DNA of 64,000 bases from UTCFX2 sp002050125. Lineage in GTDB: Bacteria > Chloroflexota > Anaerolineae > Anaerolineales > UBA4823. A program made the position numbers and the translations under genes. Below the pieces are notes generated by a model that was not told the DNA's origin, did no database searches, and was given only the letters and a program-made list of their open reading frames with translations. Below are positions 1 through 8,239 of the stretch, in pieces. The stretch is from the NCBI GenBank assembly GCA_027494035.1, contig JAOSJQ010000001.1, forward strand, positions 1,550,001-1,614,000. The letters run 5' to 3'. The first letter of the stretch is position 1. Each line of letters begins with the position of its first letter.

Positions 1-1959
1 GTTCCGGGTCCAGAGGGCGAGACGGTCATTGTGACCGCGACCCCCGAGCCGGCTGCGCCGCCCCCCTCGATGACCTCGGCTGACCCGACCACTTTCACCT
101 ACGCGACCTTCGGCGATCCCGAGACCCTCGATCCGGCGCTCGACTATGAGACTGCCGGCGGCGGCGTGGTTCAGCAGGTTTACGACAAGCTGGTCGAGTA
201 CAACCGCGACAACCCGAACGAATTCGTGCCTGGTTTGGCGCTGGAAGTGCCCACGGTCGAGAACGGCTTGCTTTCCAAGGACGGCTTGACCATGACCTTC
301 AATATCCGCCCGGGTGTGAAGTTCCACGACGGCACCGAACTGACCCCCGAAGACGTGGCTTACACCTTCCAGCGCGGCTTGCTGCAGGGCGGCACCTCCT
401 CCCCGCAGTGGATGCTGGCTGAACCGTTCCTGGGCTCCGGCATGACCGACATCGTCGAAGTTGTGAATCCGGATGAGCCGCCATATGACGACCCGGCTGC
501 CCTAGCAGCTTTGCCAGCCGAAGACCTGCTGGCTGCCTGCCAGAAGGTCGTGGACGCGATTGCGCCTGACAATGCGGCTGGGACGGTGACGATGCACCTG
601 GCGATCCCGTGGGCGCCGTTCATCCCGACCATCGCCAATGGCTGGGGCTCTATCATGTCCAAAGCCTGGGTGATGAGTAAGGGCGGCTGGGACGGCGACT
701 GCGCTACCTGGCAGAACTTCTACGGCAAGACCTCGGCTGAGGTCAACGAGATGGGTCTGGGCACCTCCATGATGGGAACCGGTCCCTACAAGCTGGATCA
801 CTGGACCCCCGGTGAAGAGTACGTCCTGACCGCCAATGAAGATTACTGGCGCACCGAGCCAGCCTTCGAGGGCGGCCCAACCGGCGCTCCGGCGATCAAG
901 AAAGTCATCGTGAAATCGATCTCTGAATTCAGCACCCGCTTTGCGATGCTCGAAGCTGGCGACGCCGACAGCGTGGCGGTTGGCTCGATGTCCGACTACC
1001 CGCAGATGGATACGCTGGTCGGCGAGGAGTGCCAGTTGACGGTGGACGACTGCCAGATCGTGGACGCAGCCAAACCGCTGCGTGTCGTCAAAGGTCTGCC
1101 GAGCGTGAGCCGCACCGATATGTTCTTCGCCTTAGAACTCAACGCTGAGGGCGGCAACAACTTCATCGGTTCCGGCAAGCTGGATGGCAACGGCATCCCG
1201 GTCACCTTCTTCAGCGACCCGCACGTCCGTAAAGGCTTTGCCTACTGCTTCAATTACGACGTCTATCTTGCGGATGTGTTCCTGGGAGAAGGGGTGCGCT
1301 CACACAACGTGATGCTGCCCGGTATGATCGGCTACCAGGAAGACAGCCCGGTCTACACCTACGACCCCGATAAATGCGCCGAAGAGCTGCAACTCTCCAA
1401 GTGGCGCGCCGAAGGCGATAGTTTCGTTCCGGATGAAAACGGCGATATCTCGCTCTGGGATACCGGTTTCCGCTTCACCGCGGCTTACAACACCGGCAAC
1501 ACCGCCCGCCAAACCGCGGGTCAGATCCTGCAGAACGAACTTTCAGCTGCGAACGATAAGTTCGTGGTCGAAGTGACCGGTCTGCCATGGCCGACCTTCC
1601 TGCAGAACCAGCGCGCGCGAAAACTCCCGATCTTTTTCAGCGGCTGGCTGGAAGACATTCACGATCCGCACAACTGGGTTGTGCCCTACACCATCGGCAC
1701 TTACGGTGGTCGCCAGGGTTTGCCCCAGGAGTTGAAGGATCAGTATAAAGTGTATATCAATGCTGCAGTCGCTGTGTCCGAGCCAGAAGCGCGCGCCGCG
1801 GAATACGCTAAGTTCAACGCGCTGTGGTACGAACAGGCGCATACCATCACCCTGTTTGTCCCGACCTCGCGGCACTATCAGCAGCGCTGGGTCCAGGGCT
1901 GGTTCTACAACCCGATCCTGTCCAGCATCTTCACGTACTACTTCGTGTCTAAGAAGTAA
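1..1959 (+). CDS. ABC transporter substrate-binding protein, family 5 (peptide type), 5'-partial
   Basis: This is the extracytoplasmic solute-binding protein of an oligopeptide-type ABC importer, expected to be lipid-anchored and to deliver peptides or related solutes to the permeases that follow. The frame is open to the first base of the window. A GTG at 31 is possible as a start, but the residues before and after it (VPGPEGETVIVTATPEPAAP) look like the flexible linker that follows a lipobox, so the signal peptide probably lies outside the window. Typical SBP_bac_5 stretches are visible: an early FGDPETLDPALDYE segment, NIRPGVKFHDGTELTPEDVAYT, and a late segment on aromatic residues. About 650 residues are visible, a full mature length. 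The two permeases downstream have the same orientation; no ATPase gene is seen here. Substrate is not predictable. Confidence 0.9.
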   Translation, partial: VPGPEGETVIVTATPEPAAPPPSMTSADPTTFTYATFGDPETLDPALDYETAGGGVVQQVYDKLVEYNRDNPNEFVPGLALEVPTVENGLLSKDGLTMTFNIRPGVKFHDGTELTPEDVAYTFQRGLLQGGTSSPQWMLAEPFLGSGMTDIVEVVNPDEPPYDDPAALAALPAEDLLAACQKVVDAIAPDNAAGTVTMHLAIPWAPFIPTIANGWGSIMSKAWVMSKGGWDGDCATWQNFYGKTSAEVNEMGLGTSMMGTGPYKLDHWTPGEEYVLTANEDYWRTEPAFEGGPTGAPAIKKVIVKSISEFSTRFAMLEAGDADSVAVGSMSDYPQMDTLVGEECQLTVDDCQIVDAAKPLRVVKGLPSVSRTDMFFALELNAEGGNNFIGSGKLDGNGIPVTFFSDPHVRKGFAYCFNYDVYLADVFLGEGVRSHNVMLPGMIGYQEDSPVYTYDPDKCAEELQLSKWRAEGDSFVPDENGDISLWDTGFRFTAAYNTGNTARQTAGQILQNELSAANDKFVVEVTGLPWPTFLQNQRARKLPIFFSGWLEDIHDPHNWVVPYTIGTYGGRQGLPQELKDQYKVYINAAVAVSEPEARAAEYAKFNALWYEQAHTITLFVPTSRHYQQRWVQGWFYNPILSSIFTYYFVSKK

Positions 1960-1993
1960 GGTCGAACAGACAGGTTCGTTCTAGTGTAATTGT

Positions 1994-2027
1994 CTTATGG
2001 AGGCAGGCGCCTGCCTGCCTCCATAAG
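1994..2027 (+). other. 15-bp perfect hairpin between binding protein and permease genes
   Basis: A perfect inverted repeat with 15-bp arms (CTTATGGAGGCAGGC and its complement) encloses a 4-base GCCT loop. It lies 35 bases after the binding-protein stop, inside a 315-base gap before the first permease. No T-run follows, so it is not a standard intrinsic terminator. In binding-protein-dependent transporters such hairpins often protect the upstream mRNA so that the binding protein is made in excess; that role here is inference. The rest of the gap (2028-2274) holds no gene I can support. Confidence 0.75.
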
Positions 2028-2274
2028 CGCCGCTAGAGACAACGGTTGAAGACAGAGTGAGATTTGAGCGCGGTTAAGGAGCGCCTGGCGCAAAACATGC
2101 GTAAACGCCCAACCCGGTTTCGCGGTCGAAAAGAGAAGTCATTAAGAGCGCAGCCCCGGTTGGCTTTTTACTCTGATGGTTGAAAACCAAGCTCATTGAT
2201 GCCAACTACTGTACTGAATTCTATTTAGGATTGTTTGACCTGGTGCAAGAGCCTAGAAAATTGGAGACACGCCC

Positions 2275-3339
2275 ATGATCAATTACATCATCCGCAGATT
2301 GCTGATCATGCCCCTCATCCTGTTTGGGGTCACCGCGTTGATCTTTGGGATGTTGTTTTTCTTAAGCCCGGAAGAGCGCTCGGCGCTTTACGTGCGCGAC
2401 ATCCCGCACAATGAAGCCCAGATGGATGCGATCATTAAGCGCTATGGACTGAACGACCCGATCTATGTGCAGTACTGGAACTGGTTGGTTGGGAAGAAGG
2501 ATCCGGTCAGCGGCAACGTCGTCGGGGGGATCCTGCGCGGCAATTTCGGCTACTCGCGCACCGCCTCGCAGCCTGTATCCGACCTGATCCGGCGGCGCTT
2601 CCCGGCAACCGTCGAGCTGGCGTTGTACACGATCATTCCCATCATCGGTATTGGCGTATATCTGGGAATAGCGGCGGCGGTGAATCATAACAAGTTTATA
2701 GATCAGGCGGCGCGCGTGTTCGCTATTCTGGGACATTCGCTGCCGAGTTTTATCTTTGCGCTGCTGGCGTTGATGGTCTTTTACGCCAAGCTGGGCTGGT
2801 TCCCGCCGGGGCGCGTCTCGGATTGGGCGAGCGCGGTCATCAGCGCGCCCATGTGGAAGCCCTATACCTATCTGATCACGATTGATTCGCTGCTCAACGG
2901 ACGGGTGGACATCTTCCTGGATGCGTTACGCCACCTGTTTCTTCCGGTGATTGTGCTTTCTACAATCTCCTGGGCAACCTATCTGCGCATCACACGCTCC
3001 TCCATGCTCGAGACGCTCCGTCAGGAATACGTCGTCACCGCCCGCGCCAAGGGATTGAAAGAGAAAGACGTGATTAATGGGCATGCCCGACCTAACGCGC
3101 TTATCCCAGTGGCGACGCTGGGCGGCATTACGATGGCTGCGCTGCTGGGTGGGGCGGTCCTGACCGAAACGGTGTTCAATTTTCCAGGGATTGGGCAGGC
3201 GGCTGGAGCGGCGGCTGCCCAGCTCGATGTGATCACAGTACTCTCGCTCACCTTGTTGTCCGGCTTGATCCTGATCCTGGCGAATTTAATCGTGGATGTA
3301 ATGTATGCCTTTCTCGACCCGCGCGTGCGGCTGGATTGA
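2275..3339 (+). CDS. ABC transporter permease, DppB/OppB type
   Basis: Inner-membrane permease of the peptide-type importer, one half of the transmembrane channel. The 354-residue protein starts MINYIIRRLLIMPLILFGV, the usual first membrane segment of this family, and has further hydrophobic segments up to the C-terminal DPRVRLD. The cytoplasmic loop that docks on the ATPase is visible as EYVVTARAKGLKE, followed by HARPNALIPV. An insertion between the first two helices (around residues 60-90) matches the family's extracytoplasmic loop. A GGAG ribosome site sits about 8 bases before ATG 2275. The next gene, the partner permease, begins 38 bases after the stop. Length and architecture are normal. 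Confidence 0.92.
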   Translation: MINYIIRRLLIMPLILFGVTALIFGMLFFLSPEERSALYVRDIPHNEAQMDAIIKRYGLNDPIYVQYWNWLVGKKDPVSGNVVGGILRGNFGYSRTASQPVSDLIRRRFPATVELALYTIIPIIGIGVYLGIAAAVNHNKFIDQAARVFAILGHSLPSFIFALLALMVFYAKLGWFPPGRVSDWASAVISAPMWKPYTYLITIDSLLNGRVDIFLDALRHLFLPVIVLSTISWATYLRITRSSMLETLRQEYVVTARAKGLKEKDVINGHARPNALIPVATLGGITMAALLGGAVLTETVFNFPGIGQAAGAAAAQLDVITVLSLTLLSGLILILANLIVDVMYAFLDPRVRLD

Positions 3340-3376
3340 TCAGCGATTTTTCCTATCATTGCATGGAGATTGATTG

Positions 3377-4429
3377 ATGAGCACAGTTACCCAGACTCCC
3401 TCACAACATGCTGTTCCAAAATCCAGCTATTTGGATGACCTGCCAGATCGAAAAATTGGCTGGCTGGAGCGCCTGCTAGGCCCTGAAAATTATCGAATCC
3501 TGAAAGGCGTGGCATCCAATCCGCTCTCGGTGATCGGGATTTCGTTGATCGTGTTTTTTATCGTTGTCGCCCTAGCCGCGCCGCAGATCATCCCGAGCAC
3601 CAACGCCCGCGAACCTTTTATGACCCCCAGAGATGGTTTTGGACCTATCCCGAAACCGCCCGGCTCTCCTTGGCTCAGCCGTCCGCCGGCTGAACCGTTC
3701 TGGTTTTCAATTGTCGGCAAGGAGAAATGGACCCACATTTTTGGCACAACCAGCGGGCAGTACGACTTGTTCTACGGTGTGGTGTGGGGCACTCGCACGG
3801 CTTTAAAGGTCGGCTTGATTGTCGAGACCTTTACCCTCATTATTGGCATCCTGGTCGGAAGCCTGGCGGCGTTTTACGGCGGGCATGTCGATAATGTTTT
3901 GATGCGCATTACCGAGATTTTTCAGGCTTTTCCCTACCTGCTCGCCGCGCTGACGCTATCGGCAATCCTGACGCCGGTCATTGGCAAAGGGATCTGGCCG
4001 CCGTTGATCGCGATGGTCGCCTTTGGCTGGATGGCTTATGCCAGGATCATTCGCGGCGACATCCTCTCGGTGCGCGAGCGCGATTACATCATGGCGGCGC
4101 GCGTGATTGGCGTTAAAGACCAGCGAATTTTGCTGAAACACGTGATTCCGAACGCCATCTACCCCACGCTGATCCTGGCTTCGATGAACATCGGCGCGGA
4201 TGTGATCTCTTTTGCGGCGCTGAGCTTTCTGGGCATCGGCACCGAGGTTGGCTACGCCGATTGGGGTCAGATGATCGCCTTTGCCCGCAACTGGATCCCC
4301 TCGCTGGCAACCTACTGGTGGATTGTGCTTTTCCCGGCGCTGGCGTTGATCTTCTTTACGTTGGGCTGGAACCTGGTCGGCGATGCCCTGCGGGATATCA
4401 TGGATCCCCGCTTGCGGCGTGGGCGCTAG
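3377..4429 (+). CDS. ABC transporter permease, DppC/OppC type
   Basis: Second permease of the same importer. The product has a cytoplasmic N-terminal extension of about 50 residues, then a membrane helix (NPLSVIGISLIVFFIVVALA), a large extracytoplasmic insertion, and the C-terminal membrane domain with the ATPase-coupling loop RERDYIMAARVIGVKD. The C-terminus GDALRDIMDPRLRRGR is characteristic of DppC/OppC. A TTG lies in frame at 3374, but ATG 3377 is better spaced from the GGAG at about 3365, so I start there. It pairs with the permease at 2275; the ATP-binding subunits must be elsewhere or before the window. Confidence 0.92.
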   Translation: MSTVTQTPSQHAVPKSSYLDDLPDRKIGWLERLLGPENYRILKGVASNPLSVIGISLIVFFIVVALAAPQIIPSTNAREPFMTPRDGFGPIPKPPGSPWLSRPPAEPFWFSIVGKEKWTHIFGTTSGQYDLFYGVVWGTRTALKVGLIVETFTLIIGILVGSLAAFYGGHVDNVLMRITEIFQAFPYLLAALTLSAILTPVIGKGIWPPLIAMVAFGWMAYARIIRGDILSVRERDYIMAARVIGVKDQRILLKHVIPNAIYPTLILASMNIGADVISFAALSFLGIGTEVGYADWGQMIAFARNWIPSLATYWWIVLFPALALIFFTLGWNLVGDALRDIMDPRLRRGR

Positions 4430-4480
4430 AAACAAAGCGCGCCTGTGCGGCGCGACGACAACAATTGAACATTTCTGATA

Positions 4481-4504
4481 TTTGGCAGCGCTTGCGCTGC
4501 CAAA
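4481..4504 (+). other. Inverted repeat after the permease operon
   Basis: A 10-bp perfect stem (TTTGGCAGCG paired with CGCTGCCAAA) with a CTTG loop lies between the permease stop and the cytochrome start. It could end transcription of the ABC operon, but no clear T-run follows on the + strand, so the role is uncertain. It could equally be a regulatory operator for the cytochrome gene 18 bases downstream. Confidence 0.5.
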
Positions 4505-4521
4505 AACTTTACAATCACTAT

Positions 4522-5208
4522 ATGCGTTTATCCTTTCGGCGAAAGGTTCTTTTTGTGGGGGTCGCGGCGTTGGCGTTAATCTCTACGGGAGTAGGCGCGA
4601 CCCGAGCGCAGACAGAGCCGCCCGTTCCAGATATGCCGCCGTTGCCGCGCGGGCTGGACCCGCCTCCGACGGTTATTCCGCCGACTCAAATCAGCCAGGG
4701 CGCGAATGTGTATTACCTGGTTTGCATGGCTTGCCACGGCGATCACGGGCAAGGTCTGACGGATGAGTGGCGTGGTCTGTTGGATGAGCCGGATCGGAAC
4801 TGCTGGCAGTCGAAATGTCACGCCGCCAACCACCCGCCGGAGGGCTTTGTCTTTCCCAAGATCGTCCCTGCGCTTGCCAGCCCGGGCATGCTGGCGCGCT
4901 TCGATACCGCCCTCGATCTTTACCTGTACGTTAAAAACGACATGCCTTTTCAGGCGCCAGGCAGCCTGAGCGAAGAAGAGTACTGGCAGTTGACCGCGTT
5001 TCTGTTAAGCCTGAACCACATCGATCCCGGCCCGTTGCCGCTGAACGCCGATAGAGCCGCCGGGATTGGGTTGAGGCAGGGTGTGACGGGCGCAGTTTCT
5101 GAGAAAGATCGGCGCGCCCCGGTTTGGCTGCCAATGCTGATTCTCTCAGCGCTCCTGGTCGTTGGGCTGGTCTTGCGGCTGGCAGTGCCGCGGTCGCCCG
5201 CCAGATGA
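4522..5208 (+). CDS. Membrane-anchored c-type cytochrome with CX2CH and CX4CH motifs
   Basis: Probable electron-transfer cytochrome c facing the outside of the cell membrane. The 228-residue product has an N-terminal signal/anchor (residues 6-23, RRKVLFVGVAALALISTG), a Pro-rich linker, a heme-binding CMACH motif at residues 68-72, a second CWQSKCH (CX4CH) at 94-100, and a C-terminal helix (WLPMLILSALLVVGLVLRL). The fold between the motifs resembles monoheme class I cytochromes (a Met in DMPF could be the axial ligand). I chose ATG 4522 because it opens directly into a signal peptide; a longer frame upstream overlaps the permease gene and has no such feature. The ECF sigma gene follows 94 bases later. 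Redox partner unknown. Confidence 0.82.
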   Translation: MRLSFRRKVLFVGVAALALISTGVGATRAQTEPPVPDMPPLPRGLDPPPTVIPPTQISQGANVYYLVCMACHGDHGQGLTDEWRGLLDEPDRNCWQSKCHAANHPPEGFVFPKIVPALASPGMLARFDTALDLYLYVKNDMPFQAPGSLSEEEYWQLTAFLLSLNHIDPGPLPLNADRAAGIGLRQGVTGAVSEKDRRAPVWLPMLILSALLVVGLVLRLAVPRSPAR

Positions 5209-5302
5209 GATCATCGGGCGATTCGCTGGGAATCATGGTATATTTATTTAGCGGTTCAAACCTCCATGGTTCGCGTGCTGAATCCGCACTCAGGGTGCTT
5301 CT

Positions 5303-5896
5303 ATGAAAAGCCTCAGTGATCCGGAGTTGATCAGGTTCTTGCAAGAAGGCAGTCTGGACGCGTTAGGCAGCCTGTACGACCGCTACCGCCAGCTCGTTTT
5401 TCGGACTGCACTGGCAATCACCGGCGATTACGACGCCGCCAGCGACTTGCTGCAGGAAGTTTTTTTACGCCTTTTCCGCTTTTCGCATCACGTTGACCCG
5501 CTGCGCCCGTTGCAGCCCTGGTTGTATCGGATGACAACCAACCTTGCATATACCTGGGTGAAGCGCGACCAGCGTTGGACAAAGCCTCTCGAGAATATCG
5601 CGGAATGGTTGGCTGGACCTGGCAAGAACCCGCCCTACGAAGCGGTTGAACGCCTGGATGATTGGGATCAACTGCAGAAAGCCGTGACCACTTTACCGCT
5701 CCCACAACGCGTGGTGGTTGTGCTTTATTATTTGGATGACCTATCCCTTCAGGAAATTAGTGAGATCCTGAAGGTTCCGGTTGGGACAGTAAAATCGCGA
5801 TTACATTATGGGCGTCTGGCTCTGAAGAAAGAACTGGGGATGGGGTCGTTTGCTGAAAAAGACAACCTGCCGGATTTGGGATTTGAAGGACCTTGA
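5303..5896 (+). CDS. RNA polymerase sigma factor, ECF (sigma-70 family)
   Basis: Alternative sigma factor of 197 residues. Region 2 is visible at about residues 20-85 (YDRYRQLVFRTALAITGDYD then DLLQEVFLRLFRF, the core-binding and -10 recognition part), joined by a longer than usual linker to region 4 at about 125-180 (LPLPQRVVVVLYYLDDLSLQ, EISEILKVPVGTVKSRLHYG), the helix-turn-helix that reads -35. The next gene starts 3 bases after the stop, so the two are co-transcribed. That position normally holds the anti-sigma factor, but the neighbour does not look like one. Target promoters are unknown. Confidence 0.9.
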   Translation: MKSLSDPELIRFLQEGSLDALGSLYDRYRQLVFRTALAITGDYDAASDLLQEVFLRLFRFSHHVDPLRPLQPWLYRMTTNLAYTWVKRDQRWTKPLENIAEWLAGPGKNPPYEAVERLDDWDQLQKAVTTLPLPQRVVVVLYYLDDLSLQEISEILKVPVGTVKSRLHYGRLALKKELGMGSFAEKDNLPDLGFEGP

Positions 5897-5899
5897 ACG

Positions 5900-6181
5900 A
5901 TGAACGATGAGATGGATTCTTACATTGGGCGCTGCCTGAAAAACTGGACGGCTAAATTTCAACCACCTGCAGAAGGGCGTCGGCTGTTGTTGGAACGCGC
6001 GGCTCAGCCTCCGGTATCCGAACAGACCCCATTTTCGGCGTTCATCTCGACTTTTACGAATCGCTGGTCTGCGCCCGGCGAGCATTATTATTCATATCAG
6101 TACTGGCAATCAGCGCGCCCCGAAACTCAACCCAGCTACTGGTCACTCAACCTTGTCGTGCAGCAAAAGCTTGCCCATTAA
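5900..6181 (+). CDS. Small hypothetical protein encoded directly after the ECF sigma factor
   Basis: I do not recognise this 93-residue protein. It begins MNDEMDSYIGRCLKNWTAKF, is soluble, has a single cysteine and no membrane segment, and ends with a Tyr/Trp/Ser-rich stretch (EHYYSYQYWQSARPETQPSY). It starts 3 bases after the sigma-factor stop and ends 13 bases before the lipoprotein gene, so it belongs to one transcript with them. Its place is that of an anti-sigma factor, yet neither a zinc-binding HXXXCXXC motif nor a transmembrane helix is present. It could be a degenerate or atypical sigma regulator; that is speculation. Confidence 0.6.
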   Translation: MNDEMDSYIGRCLKNWTAKFQPPAEGRRLLLERAAQPPVSEQTPFSAFISTFTNRWSAPGEHYYSYQYWQSARPETQPSYWSLNLVVQQKLAH

Positions 6182-6194
6182 CCCCCCAACCGAT

Positions 6195-8141
6195 ATGCGA
6201 AAAGCGGCGATCACCCTGGCGGGGTCGATTTTCACCTGCCTGTTATGCTTAACGAACCTGAGCGGCTGTAATTACAAACCGGTCGTGAAACCGGAGTCGC
6301 CCAACGAAACCGAGATTTCAAACCCCCCAACCGCAGAAAGCACCGATATTCCGATCCCAGCCGAGCCGAGCGTCTTAACGGTCTGTTTAGGACAGGAACC
6401 TGCCTCGTTGTTCCTTTACGGCGATTCGTCCCAATCGGCGCGGGCAGTTCGCCAGGCGATTTACGATGGACCTGTGGACATCCTGGGATACGAGCCGGCG
6501 CCGGTGATCCTGGAGGATTTACCCACGCTGGCAGGGGGTGGGGTGCGGTTCGAGCCGGTAACCGTCCAACCGGGCGCAGAGCTGATTGACAGTCGCGGGC
6601 AGCAGGTCAGCTTAGCGGAAGGCGTTTCATTCCTGCCGGCTGGCTGCGCAGATTTTTCGTGCGCGCTCACGTATAGCGGGGGAGAACCCGTGCAGATGGA
6701 CCAACAGGTGGTCGAGTTTCGACTGCGCCCCGGGCTGACCTGGGCGGATGGAGCGCCGCTGCGCGCGGATGACTCGGTCTATTCATTCGAGATGGCGCAG
6801 AGCCTGTACCCGCGGGCGCGGGCGGACATAATCGTTCGCACACATTCGTATCGCGCCCTGGATGAGACTGCCGTCGAGTGGCGCGGCATCCCTGGTTTTC
6901 ATTATGCGGGCTATCTTGCAGCCTTTTTCACGCCGCTGCCGCGCCATGCCTGGGGAGCAGCTGCTGCCCAAGACCTTCTGACCGCCGAGACCGCCACGCG
7001 CAAACCCCTGGGATGGGGGGCGTATCAGATCGACGAATGGGTGGGGGGCGACCATATCACGCTGAGCCGTAATCCGAATTATTTCCGAAAAGACGAGGGG
7101 CTGCCCCGGTTTGATACCCTGGTCTTTCGGTTTGTCAACAACGCGGAAGAAGCGCTCGCAGCGATCCAGTCCGGTGAATGTGACCTTCTTGACGAATCGG
7201 TTTCGATCCAAGATGCGCTCCCTCAATTTGGACAGGCGCAGAAAGAGGGAAAGTTGACGCTCCTGCAACAGACGGGCGCCGCCTGGGAGCACCTCGATTT
7301 TGGAATCGTTTCGCGCAACCCCACCCTGCCGCCGGTTTTCTTGAGCCGCGAGGCGCGCCAGGCGGTTGCCTGGTGCATCGACCGGCAAAAGATCGTCGAT
7401 GAACTGCTCATGGGTCGATCCAGCGTGATGGATAGCTACATCCCCGCCGATCACCCGCTCTTTAATCCGGACGTCAAGCGTTATTCGTTTGATCCGAACA
7501 CCGCGAATGCCCTGCTTGATGCAGCCGGCTGGCGTGACGATGACGGCAACCCGGAAACGCCCCGGCGCGCCCAGGGGGTTGCCGGCGTCCCGGATGGGAC
7601 CGCCTTGGCGGTCGGGCTTTCCACCTCCGATCAGGCGCAAGCTCAGCGCATTGCCGAGATTGTGCGCGCATCGCTGGCTCAATGCGGGATCCAAATTGAC
7701 CTGCAAACCCTTCCGGCTGACCAGCTTTTTGGAACCGGACCCACCGCGCCGATTTTCGGGCAGAATTTCAGCCTGGCGCAGTTTGGCTGGATGGGCGCCT
7801 GGCAGCCGCCGTGCTTCCTCTATACGACCCAGGAGATCCCCGGTCCCTATCCGGAATTTCCAAAAGGATGGGGCGGGGCGAATGCCAGTGGGTTCAGCGA
7901 CCCCGATTATGACCGGGCTTGCCAACGCGCGCAATCGGCGCTGCCCGAACAGCCGGAATTTCGGGCGGCTCATTTTCTGGCTCAGGTTATTTTTGCCGAG
8001 AACTTGCCCGCCCTTCCATTGTTTGCGCACGCAAAACAGGCGGTCGTTCGCCCGGGTTTGTGCGGCGTAACCCTGGATGCGTACACCGATAGCGCGCTCT
8101 GGAACATCGAGGAATTTGGTTCAGGAGACAACTGTCCCTAG
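6195..8141 (+). CDS. Peptide-type ABC substrate-binding lipoprotein
   Basis: Second extracytoplasmic family 5 solute-binding protein in the window. From ATG 6195 it opens with a signal peptide (MRKAAITLAGSIFTCLLCL) and a lipobox-like LSGC, followed by a Pro/Thr/Ser-rich linker, so it is probably a lipoprotein. Family blocks include FRLRPGLTWADGAPLRADD, ARQAVAWCIDRQKIVDELL and FAHAKQAVVRPG. At about 648 residues it is slightly long, and an unusual segment at residues 110-170 (with several cysteines) precedes the family core. A GTG farther upstream at 6153 overlaps the previous gene and would hide the signal peptide. No permease follows; it is grouped instead with an ECF sigma factor and a response regulator. 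Confidence 0.88.
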   Translation: MRKAAITLAGSIFTCLLCLTNLSGCNYKPVVKPESPNETEISNPPTAESTDIPIPAEPSVLTVCLGQEPASLFLYGDSSQSARAVRQAIYDGPVDILGYEPAPVILEDLPTLAGGGVRFEPVTVQPGAELIDSRGQQVSLAEGVSFLPAGCADFSCALTYSGGEPVQMDQQVVEFRLRPGLTWADGAPLRADDSVYSFEMAQSLYPRARADIIVRTHSYRALDETAVEWRGIPGFHYAGYLAAFFTPLPRHAWGAAAAQDLLTAETATRKPLGWGAYQIDEWVGGDHITLSRNPNYFRKDEGLPRFDTLVFRFVNNAEEALAAIQSGECDLLDESVSIQDALPQFGQAQKEGKLTLLQQTGAAWEHLDFGIVSRNPTLPPVFLSREARQAVAWCIDRQKIVDELLMGRSSVMDSYIPADHPLFNPDVKRYSFDPNTANALLDAAGWRDDDGNPETPRRAQGVAGVPDGTALAVGLSTSDQAQAQRIAEIVRASLAQCGIQIDLQTLPADQLFGTGPTAPIFGQNFSLAQFGWMGAWQPPCFLYTTQEIPGPYPEFPKGWGGANASGFSDPDYDRACQRAQSALPEQPEFRAAHFLAQVIFAENLPALPLFAHAKQAVVRPGLCGVTLDAYTDSALWNIEEFGSGDNCP

Positions 8142-8239
8142 TGAGCGTAAACGCGGCTGAAAGCTCTGCCCCTGACCAAAAAATCTACGCGACGGGCGGA
8201 GCAAAAACCAGCCGCCGCACCGAAATTTGAGAGACGACG

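Noticed and set aside
6783..8030. 415-codon minus-strand frame opposite the peptide-binding lipoprotein
   Set aside because: Long only because of GC-rich codon bias. The opposite strand has a signal peptide and clear family motifs.
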